Source of the DNA: Alistipes shahii WAL 8301
Lineage (GTDB): Bacteria > Bacteroidota > Bacteroidia > Bacteroidales > Rikenellaceae
Assembly (NCBI RefSeq): GCF_025145845.1
Contig: NZ_CP102253.1
Location: 1,178,001-1,242,000, forward strand
Length of the DNA stretch: 64,000 bases
Direction of reading: 5' to 3'
Made by a program: the position numbers and the translations under genes
Shown here: one piece after another, positions 7,266 through 14,866 of the stretch
Numbering within the stretch: the first letter of the stretch is position 1
How the letters are laid out: each line of letters begins with the position of its first letter
The notes under the pieces: model-generated
Databases searched by the model: none
Seen by the model: only the letters and a program-made list of their open reading frames with translations
What the model was told of the DNA's origin: nothing

Positions 7266-8669
7266 TTACTCCAACACGCTTACTGCATCACGCTTAATAT
7301 CCATGTCAATATCGCGATAACGAGCGAACGCCCGGCTGCCGTCCTTATGACCGGACATCGCTCCCACGATCGCAGGGTCTTTCACGCTTTTATAAACATT
7401 CCCGATGAATGTCCGGCGCGCCATGTGCGACGAAGCAAGGTCGCAGATCGGCACCTGAACATTCTGCCGCGTCCGCTGGTCGATCGTCGTCACCATGCGC
7501 GTCAGTCCCGCTTTACGGAACGCCGCTTTGATATAGACATTACATTTTTGCTCCGAAATAAATGGAAACAATGTTCCGCGGTTCTCATCGAGGTATTTAC
7601 GAATCAGTTCTTTCGCAGCACCGATCAGCGGCACCGAGACCGTCACCACTCGGTCGTCTCGCGTCTTGCGGGGAACATATTCGATGCAATCGCCGATGAT
7701 ATTGGCATAGGTCATCTTATAAAGGTCGCTCACCCGGCAGCCGATCATGCATTGGAAAACAAAAATATCTCGTTGCGTTTCCAGTTGCTTGTCATCCCCC
7801 ATATCCGCTTCGGCCAACTGTTTGCGTTCGTCGGTCGTAATATAGATAGGCGTACCGTAGACAATCTCCGCAATCTTGTACTGCTTGAACGGATCATTGT
7901 AGGTATGTCCGTTATCATTTAACCATACATAAAACGACCGTAGACGAATCAACATATCCGAAACGTAATTCATGCCCCGCTCTTTCGGACGGCCGGGAAT
8001 TACCGTTTCTCCCGCAGCATTGAGGTACGGGCCGCGCTTCACAGGCAGATTCTTCCTCACCTTCGGCCGGGCATACGGCACCTCGTCGTACAACTCCGGA
8101 TGTTCGTCGAAAATCTCCGGTTCTTTCATCAGAAATGCCCCGAAATCATCAAGTGTCGTCGGAGATACGGTGTGTACGTCCAGCACGAACCGTCGGTTCG
8201 ACAGTTTACGATACAACTCATACCGCTTCAACGTCCGCACCAAGACATTGAAATGCTTGACACGCGATTCGGACAATTTATGCGTAGCGAGGTATTCATC
8301 CGTCAACGGGAAAAAGCCTATTTTCTTTTCCTCAACGGAAGTCGCCGTCTTTGGCCGCAAAGTGCGCCGGATCAACTTTTCGAGCCACTCGCGCGTAACG
8401 GTCGATTTATCGTCTGCCGCCTCGACCGAGGTCTCAATTACATCGACCAATTCTTTCAATTTCGCCCGCTTTGCCAACAGCGCATCGCGCTCCTCCCCCG
8501 GTATGTTCGGAATATTGATATCGTTTTTCTTTCCCCAACGTTTCCGATCGACCCAAATGCCGGACGGCACACGTACACGCAATTCGCGGGAAACATAGAC
8601 ACGGAAATTAACTTGCGATTCTCCCGCGCTGTTCTCCCCTTGCGCCAAAACATATGTAACTTTTGCCAT
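7266..8669 (-). CDS. int: Tyrosine recombinase / integrase of the mobilizable element
   Basis: A 467-residue site-specific recombinase. It has an N-terminal arm-binding domain (about residues 1-50), a core-binding SAM-like domain (about 115-265) and a catalytic domain with Arg312 (GCRVSDL), His415 and Arg418 (SSHMARRTF), His441 (SGHKDG) and the nucleophile candidate Tyr451 (FARYRDI). This is the full catalytic set of the family. It lies about 200 bp from the putative attR beside the tRNA fragment, the usual place for an integrase, and probably drives integration of this element. The family resembles the Bacteroides transposon integrases. Confidence 0.92.
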   Translation of the reverse strand: MAKVTYVLAQGENSAGESQVNFRVYVSRELRVRVPSGIWVDRKRWGKKNDINIPNIPGEERDALLAKRAKLKELVDVIETSVEAADDKSTVTREWLEKLIRRTLRPKTATSVEEKKIGFFPLTDEYLATHKLSESRVKHFNVLVRTLKRYELYRKLSNRRFVLDVHTVSPTTLDDFGAFLMKEPEIFDEHPELYDEVPYARPKVRKNLPVKRGPYLNAAGETVIPGRPKERGMNYVSDMLIRLRSFYVWLNDNGHTYNDPFKQYKIAEIVYGTPIYITTDERKQLAEADMGDDKQLETQRDIFVFQCMIGCRVSDLYKMTYANIIGDCIEYVPRKTRDDRVVTVSVPLIGAAKELIRKYLDENRGTLFPFISEQKCNVYIKAAFRKAGLTRMVTTIDQRTRQNVQVPICDLASSHMARRTFIGNVYKSVKDPAIVGAMSGHKDGSRAFARYRDIDMDIKRDAVSVLE

Positions 8670-8690
8670 ACATCCTCATTTTATGCTCTA

Positions 8691-8721
8691 CAAAGATATG
8701 ATTTAGATTCGAATACAGCAA
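8691..8721 (-). promoter_or_regulatory. Probable integrase promoter
   Basis: On the minus strand TATCTTTG (8698-8691) fits the -7 consensus TAnnTTTG. TTGC (8721-8718), similar to the -33 element TTTG, lies 19 bp upstream. The integrase ATG begins about 22 bp downstream of the -7 box. Confidence 0.5.
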
Positions 8722-8870
8722 TACTTTCATGTCCGCACCGTGTCCGCATTTTTGCAAAACAGCTAAAAACAGACAAAATACATTTCATAGTATATCATTT
8801 TAATATACTATATTTCAACATATTATAAATATATTCAAATTTTAGTTATTTGCATATGTTTTCACAAATT

Positions 8871-8888
8871 AATTCCTGTCCTGGGCAC
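8871..8888 (+). other. Putative attR: 3' end of a tRNA (T-arm and acceptor strand)
   Basis: AATTCCTGTCCTGGGCAC fits the last bases of a Bacteroidetes tRNA: T-loop end, T-stem 3' strand CCTGT, acceptor 3' strand CCTGGGC and discriminator A. An acceptor of GCCCAGG is common in tRNA-Leu. No 5' half exists upstream here; instead the AT-rich end of the mobile element adjoins it. A terminator-like hairpin follows at once. I read this as the element-chromosome junction, with the reconstituted tRNA at the far end outside the window. The tRNA identity is from memory of the family and is uncertain. Confidence 0.45.
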
Positions 8889-8892
8889 TGGC

Positions 8893-8930
8893 AATCCCCG
8901 TAATCGTTTGATTACGGGGATTTTCGTTTT
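8893..8930 (+). terminator. Hairpin terminator after the tRNA remnant
   Basis: AATCCCCGTAAT (8893-8904) and ATTACGGGGATT (8911-8922) form a perfect 12-bp stem with a 6-base loop, followed by TTCGTTTT. No protein gene ends here on the plus strand, which supports its being the old terminator of a tRNA disrupted by the element. Confidence 0.65.
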
Positions 8931-9115
8931 CCGCAGGGAGTACTAATCGTCACTTCTCATTCTTCGGAAAACATTTCTGAACCGGGAAATCCGGATATAA
9001 CTACAATTCAATTGATTATATCAAGTACAGAGGCCATCTGAAAGGTTGTGTCTTCAGAAAAATGCGCTCTAATCCAGGATAAAACGTTTCATGTATTAGG
9101 ACCAACTATTAGAAA
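8931..9115. other. Intergenic stretch without a supported gene
   Basis: This AT-rich stretch lies between the tRNA terminator and the terminator of the alpha-galactosidase operon. The short reading frames in it do not resemble proteins, and I see no repeats or promoter of note. Confidence 0.5.
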
Positions 9116-9148
9116 GAAAAAGTTCCGGGATCGCCCCGGAACTTTTTC
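9116..9148 (-). terminator. Strong hairpin terminator of PUL 1 operon
   Basis: GAAAAAGTTCCGGG (9116-9129) and CCCGGAACTTTTTC (9135-9148) form a 14-bp stem with a 5-base loop. A run of T follows on the minus strand within the stem (AAAAA arm). It lies 9 bp after the stop of the alpha-galactosidase gene and works structurally in both directions. Confidence 0.8.
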
Positions 9149-9157
9149 AACTCTTTT

Positions 9158-11350
9158 TTATCGATCCTGCCTTTCCAATAGGAGCACACAACTCTCAAAT
9201 GGTTTGGCCAAGTCGAATCCCACTCCGCATTTCATCAAATAATCGCCCGATAACGTCTGACCTTCGGCATGGCAACCAGTTTTGCCTTTCTGACGATTCT
9301 GTTCCGTTATTTTGTAATATCCGGCGGGATCAAGCCCCTTCAGCCGGAGCGTAAGCCTCGTCCGGGTATGTAATGCCGTGCTGAATGCAAACAACACACA
9401 GCGTTCCTTCGTCTCCGAAACGTAATTCAACGCAGCCCAACCGCTTTCATCATAAGGAGAAACCAACCGATAAAGGTCCCCGTGCTGCACAACGGGGCGA
9501 ATCGTTTTATAGGCTGCAACAGCATCCTGCAAACAGGCAATCTCCTCGCGGGCGAGTTTTCTCGGATCAAGTTCGATGCCCATGCGTCCCGACATTGCCA
9601 CATCGCAGCGGAATTTGAGCGGCAGCGACATTCCGGTCTGTCGGTTGGGAGCAGCGGAAACATGCGCAGCCATTGCCATAGTCGGGAAAAAGTGGTTCGT
9701 ACCCCACTGAATAAAAATCCGGTCAATTGCGTTCGTATTGTCACTCGTCCATATTTCATCGTGAAAAGGCAAAGATCCGAAATCGACACGACCGCCACCC
9801 GAAGCACATGCCTGTATCTCAATGTCGGGATACTTGGAACGGATACGTTCATAGACATTATACAACCCACGAGTATAATCCACCCAGAAACGACTCTGCT
9901 CATCAGCGGGCAGATAGGTCGATCCAACGTTGTTGACATGCCTGTTGGCATCCCATTTTACATAACTGATACCGGGCGCCGAGGATAACAAATCATCAAA
10001 AACGCCGAATATGAAATCCTGCACGTCCGGATTGCACAGATCGAGAATCCATTGATGTCTCAAGGTGGGAATTTCGCGTTCTCCGCTCCGAACGATCCAC
10101 TCGGAATGTTCCTGCGCCAGTTCGCTATGCGGATTTACCATCTCCGGCTCAATCCATATTCCGAACCGAAGCCCTTTTGCCGCCGCATACCCGGCAATGG
10201 ACTGCAATCCTCCGGGCAGTTTGGCTGCATTCACCTGCCAGTCGCCCAACCCCGCGGTCGCATCGTTACGCGGATACTTGCCGCCAAACCATCCGTCATC
10301 GAGAATGAATAGTTCGCATCCGATTTCAGCAGCTTTGTCAATAATCTCCCGCAGATCCTTTTCATTGAAATTCCAATGTGTTCCTTCCCAATTATTCAGA
10401 GCCACCGATCTGTACCGGTCGCCATGCGCAAGGGCGTAACGGCGTGCCCACCGGTGAAAGTTACGCGTAAGCTGTCCCTTCCCGCGATCGCTGTATCCAA
10501 CCACAGCCTCCGGAGTCGTAAACGATTCACCGGGCAAAAGCCGTATTTCGGAGCAGAACGGATTGAGTCCGCATCTTATTTGCAGCATGTTGAAGTCGTC
10601 CAATTGAAACGAGGATTCAAAATTCCCCGACCAAGCGAGCGCTCCTCCGTACACCTCGCCATCATCTTCCTTGGCCGGCCCGTTCACCGAGACAATGAAG
10701 CAGGAGTTCTCATTATGGGTCGTACGCACTCCTTTTTTTGAATCTATTGTTTTGATGCCGGGAGTCAACAATTCCTCTTTGAGCCACATCTCCGCATTCG
10801 AGGAACCGTGGAAATGTGTCAGGTAATACGACATGGCCTTCAAGGAAAAGAATGCCGAAGCGATCTGACGAACAATGACAGGGCCCTGTTCCCGGTTGCG
10901 GACCGTAACCGACTGCATGACGATATCCTGCTGCCGGAATGCGGTGAAACGAAGTTCCACGGTCAACGGCAGAACCTTATCCTGCAACACGATAATCGTT
11001 TCGGTCCGGTTTTCATCCAATTGCCGGCTATGACAGGATGAAAAGACCAGCTCAGTGGTAAGTTGCCCGTCTGCATGGACCAGCGTCAAGGCTGGATTGG
11101 TATACAGCGCCCCGCCATATGCCGGATACAACTCCCAGGATTTCTCCCTGCCGCAGGCGGACAAAATAGCCCCGGCATCCTCTTCCGACAACCGGGCACC
11201 CCAATAACGAAACATCAGCGGTTTTCCCGATGCGGCACTGAACACGAACGACTGGTGGTCGGTATCAATCTTTACGATTTGCAGGCCGCCCCCTTTCGAC
11301 GAAGTGGCTACAAACAGCAAAAGCAACAATAAGGCAAATGCCCGTTTCAT
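9158..11350 (-). CDS. GH36 alpha-galactosidase, secreted
   Basis: A 730-residue retaining glycosidase with an N-terminal signal peptide (MKRAFALLLLLLFVA). A supersandwich domain (about residues 25-300) precedes the TIM-barrel core. The catalytic nucleophile is Asp467 in YVKWDANRH and the acid/base is Asp537 in WTSDNTNA. The CASGGGR motif before it is also typical of GH36 clan D. It hydrolyses terminal alpha-galactosides, probably in the periplasm. It is the last gene of the PUL 1 operon, 4 bp after the GDPD-fusion gene. Length and motifs are normal for the family. The exact linkage and aglycone cannot be read from sequence. Confidence 0.92.
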   Translation of the reverse strand: MKRAFALLLLLLFVATSSKGGGLQIVKIDTDHQSFVFSAASGKPLMFRYWGARLSEEDAGAILSACGREKSWELYPAYGGALYTNPALTLVHADGQLTTELVFSSCHSRQLDENRTETIIVLQDKVLPLTVELRFTAFRQQDIVMQSVTVRNREQGPVIVRQIASAFFSLKAMSYYLTHFHGSSNAEMWLKEELLTPGIKTIDSKKGVRTTHNENSCFIVSVNGPAKEDDGEVYGGALAWSGNFESSFQLDDFNMLQIRCGLNPFCSEIRLLPGESFTTPEAVVGYSDRGKGQLTRNFHRWARRYALAHGDRYRSVALNNWEGTHWNFNEKDLREIIDKAAEIGCELFILDDGWFGGKYPRNDATAGLGDWQVNAAKLPGGLQSIAGYAAAKGLRFGIWIEPEMVNPHSELAQEHSEWIVRSGEREIPTLRHQWILDLCNPDVQDFIFGVFDDLLSSAPGISYVKWDANRHVNNVGSTYLPADEQSRFWVDYTRGLYNVYERIRSKYPDIEIQACASGGGRVDFGSLPFHDEIWTSDNTNAIDRIFIQWGTNHFFPTMAMAAHVSAAPNRQTGMSLPLKFRCDVAMSGRMGIELDPRKLAREEIACLQDAVAAYKTIRPVVQHGDLYRLVSPYDESGWAALNYVSETKERCVLFAFSTALHTRTRLTLRLKGLDPAGYYKITEQNRQKGKTGCHAEGQTLSGDYLMKCGVGFDLAKPFESCVLLLERQDR

Positions 11351-11354
11351 AGGT

Positions 11355-14300
11355 CTACTCTTTCAAGTGGAACAGTCTCAAGGCCCTGTCCGGATAATTG
11401 GTAATCACCCCATCGACACTCAACCGGGCAAGCCTTTGCAAATCGGCTTCGTCATCGACCGTCCAGGGCAGAATCTCCATACCGGCCGCATGGGCCTTGG
11501 CAACCAATGTTTCATCGACGAAAGTATGCTTGGGACTGTAAACATCGGGGATAAAATTCAATTTGGCAAGGTTCTTATCGAAATCAGTTGCCGAGAGATA
11601 AATCAGATACGAAGTCCGTATACCGGGATATTTTTCATGTAAATAATTCAGGACACGCGCATCGAAACTCTGAATCGTAACCCTGCCGCCAAGCCCCTTT
11701 TCAAGGATGACCGCCATACAAAGATCGGTAAATGTTTTGTAATCAGGAGCCATACAGCGTTGTTCCTTGCCTTTGGAGGCTTTGATCTCTATGTTGTATC
11801 GTAGATTCCGACCGCCCTTTTCCCGAATATGAGCCTCTGTGGCGTCGAGCAATTCCGAAAGAAGCGGCTTGCAAGCAGCGATCCGTACCCGCGCAGGGTA
11901 TCTGGAATCGCCGGCAAGACCGGTATCATAACGCCGAATGTCATCATACGGCATTCCGAACAGTACGAGCGAGGCTTCTTCAGCTTTCGTGACACGAGTC
12001 CCATCAGGTTTAGTTACATACTCCGAAGACATGATCTCCTCGTGCGAAACGACGACAAGGCTGTCTTTGGAAATCATCAAATCCAGTTCCAGCATATCCA
12101 CGCCCAAATCGATCGCATTTTTCATCGCCATGATCGTATTTTCAGGCCATAATCCCATTCCGCCGCGATGCGCCTGAATCTCCGTATATTCGAGTTCCAC
12201 GCGAACGACTGTCATACCACAGGCTTCAATCGGCACACTGAAAGCCTGATTCGCTCCCCGGTTTCCGATTTGCCGCCCGGAGGCGTCAAACAAGGCGACG
12301 TGCCGGATATCGCAACGCTTACCCGGAAGAATACGGTCTGCACGGAGAGTAACCTGTACTTCCCGATCGGAAGTGCTGTTATTCAGAAGCATGACGTAAA
12401 ACACTTTATCGTTCTCCTCCAAGGCGCACAGATAATCGACCTGCGGCTCCGAAACGTCAATGGCTTCGGGCGGAAGACAAAGCGAAGCGGTTTTATCGAA
12501 AATTTTCCCGGCAGCGAATCCGTAACATTTATGAGGCCCTACCTTCGGAGTGACGAATCCACCCGGGAAATCGACCGCCCCGTCCGAGCGCATCATGATT
12601 TCGGAGATCAGATAGTCTACGATCCACCCGACCTGCCACCAGGCATGATGGGGGAAGCGGCCCGGACCATTATTCATACGATTCCAATAGTAGGAAGCAA
12701 CGCTTGTCGCCGGATCGACAAAAGCGTCGCGCGCCCACGCCGCAGCCCGGGCCATGTCAAGCAGTAACCGGTCGCCTGTCATGGCATAAAGCCTTACGAA
12801 CATACCTGCATGGCTGCATAACAGAATCGGACCGTTGCTTTTGGCATTGCTGCCCAACGTCCCTCCGTGTTCGAACGAAAGTCCTGCCTGTGCAATCTGC
12901 CAATCTTCACGGCTGACACCTTTCACCAGCTTCTCCTGCCGGGTCGGAACGGGATGCGTGAATATATTATTCGTATAGAAGCGCGCCGTGCGCAAAGCTG
13001 CGTCCCGATAACAGTCTTTCCCCGTCGTTTCATAGAGATCAAGCAACGCCTGGGCACTTTGGGCAATAACAAAATCGGGGACAAAGCGAAAGTCCCCGCA
13101 AACCCCGAGGAAGGAACCTTCGTCCACAGCATTTGCCACAAACCAATCGGCACCCCGGCAGGCAGCATCAAGATAGCGCTCGTCGCCCAAAAGACGGTAA
13201 GCCACCAAAAGGCCATAGAATGTCGGCCGCAAATCACGCAAGTCCCTAAACACCGGCTTTCCTGTGGCTTTGTCGTATGCAACTTCCCAATGTCCGTCGG
13301 GATACTGCCATGCCAGCAACCGTTCAGCCCCACGCCGCAAATCTTCGCGCAATTCAGCGTCTCCGGGATTGAAAAGCAGCATATTCCCGATATCGAGCAT
13401 GATATAGTAAACCGTCCCGATCGGCTCTGCATAATCGCCCCATTCTTCTGTATAACGGCCGCTTTTCCACAGATAATACTGCCCTGCAGCCGCTCCTGAC
13501 AGCGGACCGCCGGATACTTGCTGATGGATTTTGAAGTTCCGTGCGTAAGGTAATCGTGTCCGGCGCAACGTGTCATTTCCCGTAATCCGGGCGAGCATCC
13601 ACATAGCCCCGTAATCCGAATTTTTAACAGCATCCCTTTCGTATTCGAAAACCGTGGCATTATACTCTTGCGCCCCAATGGTATCCCCTCGATAATCGAA
13701 TGTACGCCAAAGCGAAGTAGAGTCTTTCTCGAGGTATTCCGCCATACGGAGTATACGATCCGTAAGCGACTGCCGAGGCTCTTTCAATGCAAGGAAATCG
13801 CCGAAACGATAGATGTCGCGGGCCGCATGGCTACAAAGGGCATACCAGTCTCCTTGCTGCACCGTATACCGGAACCGGAACGTGCGGATCTCGCCCTTGC
13901 GCATATACGAATCCTCCTGCCCCAAAACCGGATGATAAGCCGAAGGGGTCAGTTCCCGGTCGCGATTCATCAGGGAAAAGCCCAGCCGCCATTCATTCTG
14001 GGTGCTGTGATCATAAGTCCACGGGTCTCGCCCCTGTCCCGGCTCGGGAATCACGGCAAACGAAAGTCCCTGCCGGTCGGTGAGTGTCGGACAAAGAGTG
14101 GTAGCCGTCCGCTCCCGGACAACGACTGGCCTGTCGGGAATTCCCTGGCCATAGCCATAACTCCAGACGAAGTTCGGCTCCAGTTTTCGTCCCTGAAAAT
14201 GTCCCGGAATGACACCCCAGGCCATCTCCTTTTCGGACAACGTGGCCAAAGTCGGAGTTATGAGCGAAAAATACCCGTCGACCGCAGCCCGCAACGTCAT

Positions 14301-14804
14301 TGTCACTTCGATATCGCTGCCGAACTGTTTCGATGGCCGCCAGACGGCCTGCAAGGTGCCCTGCCGCGTTTTTCGGGTGAAAATAATGCTGTCACCCTTT
14401 TGCATCGCCGATGCCGGATAAAAACGCACCAACTCTCCGGCCGTATTCATCGCCACAGGGCGCAGATTATCGCGCCAACGCCCATACAAAAGCGTATATT
14501 CCCTTCCCGGAAATTTCCGGACGTAATCAGGCATCGTCTCGTACAATGAAACGGTATCGGGTTTGGTGGCGGAATACAGAAATCCATAGCTGCCCGACGG
14601 ATTTTCCAAGGAGATTCTTCCCGATGCAGAGTTCGTCGAGACCGTCGAAATCCGGTACCCATCGCTTTTCTCTTGCCATTCGATGCGAAAATGTTCCGCC
14701 TCGACCGCCAGGCGTTTTTGCGCTGCGGACGGAATGCACAGCCCCGCTAACAGCAGAAAGAGAATTCCCTTGCCAACAGTTGCTGCTTTTATGAAATATC
14801 TCAT
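11355..14804 (-). CDS. Fusion: alpha/alpha-toroid glycosidase-like protein with C-terminal glycerophosphodiesterase
   Basis: A 1149-residue protein with a signal peptide (KGILFLLLAGLCIPSAAQ). Residues about 25-340 look like a beta-rich domain. Residues about 345-740 contain repeated paired helices with aromatic motifs (LRPTFYGLLVAYRLLGD, HHAWWQVGWIVDYL), as in (alpha/alpha)6 glycosidases and epimerases. A small beta domain follows. From about residue 875 comes a GDPD TIM barrel with HRGGMGLWPENT, LELDLMISKD and the VVSHEE motif (usual form HD), ending near residue 1149. GDPD enzymes release alcohols from glycerophosphodiesters. Both activities are presumably periplasmic and act on one substrate. 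Overlap of function with GH36 is inferred from the operon. Confidence 0.8.
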   Translation of the reverse strand: MRYFIKAATVGKGILFLLLAGLCIPSAAQKRLAVEAEHFRIEWQEKSDGYRISTVSTNSASGRISLENPSGSYGFLYSATKPDTVSLYETMPDYVRKFPGREYTLLYGRWRDNLRPVAMNTAGELVRFYPASAMQKGDSIIFTRKTRQGTLQAVWRPSKQFGSDIEVTMTLRAAVDGYFSLITPTLATLSEKEMAWGVIPGHFQGRKLEPNFVWSYGYGQGIPDRPVVVRERTATTLCPTLTDRQGLSFAVIPEPGQGRDPWTYDHSTQNEWRLGFSLMNRDRELTPSAYHPVLGQEDSYMRKGEIRTFRFRYTVQQGDWYALCSHAARDIYRFGDFLALKEPRQSLTDRILRMAEYLEKDSTSLWRTFDYRGDTIGAQEYNATVFEYERDAVKNSDYGAMWMLARITGNDTLRRTRLPYARNFKIHQQVSGGPLSGAAAGQYYLWKSGRYTEEWGDYAEPIGTVYYIMLDIGNMLLFNPGDAELREDLRRGAERLLAWQYPDGHWEVAYDKATGKPVFRDLRDLRPTFYGLLVAYRLLGDERYLDAACRGADWFVANAVDEGSFLGVCGDFRFVPDFVIAQSAQALLDLYETTGKDCYRDAALRTARFYTNNIFTHPVPTRQEKLVKGVSREDWQIAQAGLSFEHGGTLGSNAKSNGPILLCSHAGMFVRLYAMTGDRLLLDMARAAAWARDAFVDPATSVASYYWNRMNNGPGRFPHHAWWQVGWIVDYLISEIMMRSDGAVDFPGGFVTPKVGPHKCYGFAAGKIFDKTASLCLPPEAIDVSEPQVDYLCALEENDKVFYVMLLNNSTSDREVQVTLRADRILPGKRCDIRHVALFDASGRQIGNRGANQAFSVPIEACGMTVVRVELEYTEIQAHRGGMGLWPENTIMAMKNAIDLGVDMLELDLMISKDSLVVVSHEEIMSSEYVTKPDGTRVTKAEEASLVLFGMPYDDIRRYDTGLAGDSRYPARVRIAACKPLLSELLDATEAHIREKGGRNLRYNIEIKASKGKEQRCMAPDYKTFTDLCMAVILEKGLGGRVTIQSFDARVLNYLHEKYPGIRTSYLIYLSATDFDKNLAKLNFIPDVYSPKHTFVDETLVAKAHAAGMEILPWTVDDEADLQRLARLSVDGVITNYPDRALRLFHLKE

Positions 14805-14818
14805 ACGTCGTCGTTTTT

Positions 14819-14855
14819 TAAGGTGCGCCCTTCCGCTGAAGAAGAACGCACCTTA
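14819..14855. repeat. Inverted repeat between operon genes
   Basis: TAAGGTGCG (14819-14827) and CGCACCTTA (14847-14855) form a 9-bp stem around a 19-base loop. It lies between the stop of the FISUMP lipoprotein gene and the start of the fusion gene. On the minus strand no T tract follows, so it is more likely an mRNA stability or processing element than a terminator. Confidence 0.4.
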
Positions 14856-14866
14856 TGGGTTTAACG

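Noticed and set aside
9048..9242. Short plus-strand frame before the alpha-galactosidase terminator
   Set aside because: It runs through the terminator hairpin and into an antisense gene; no family resemblance and no ribosome-binding context.
14819..14855. Rho-independent terminator inside PUL 1
   Set aside because: On the transcribed strand no T run follows the stem, and the genes on both sides look cotranscribed.
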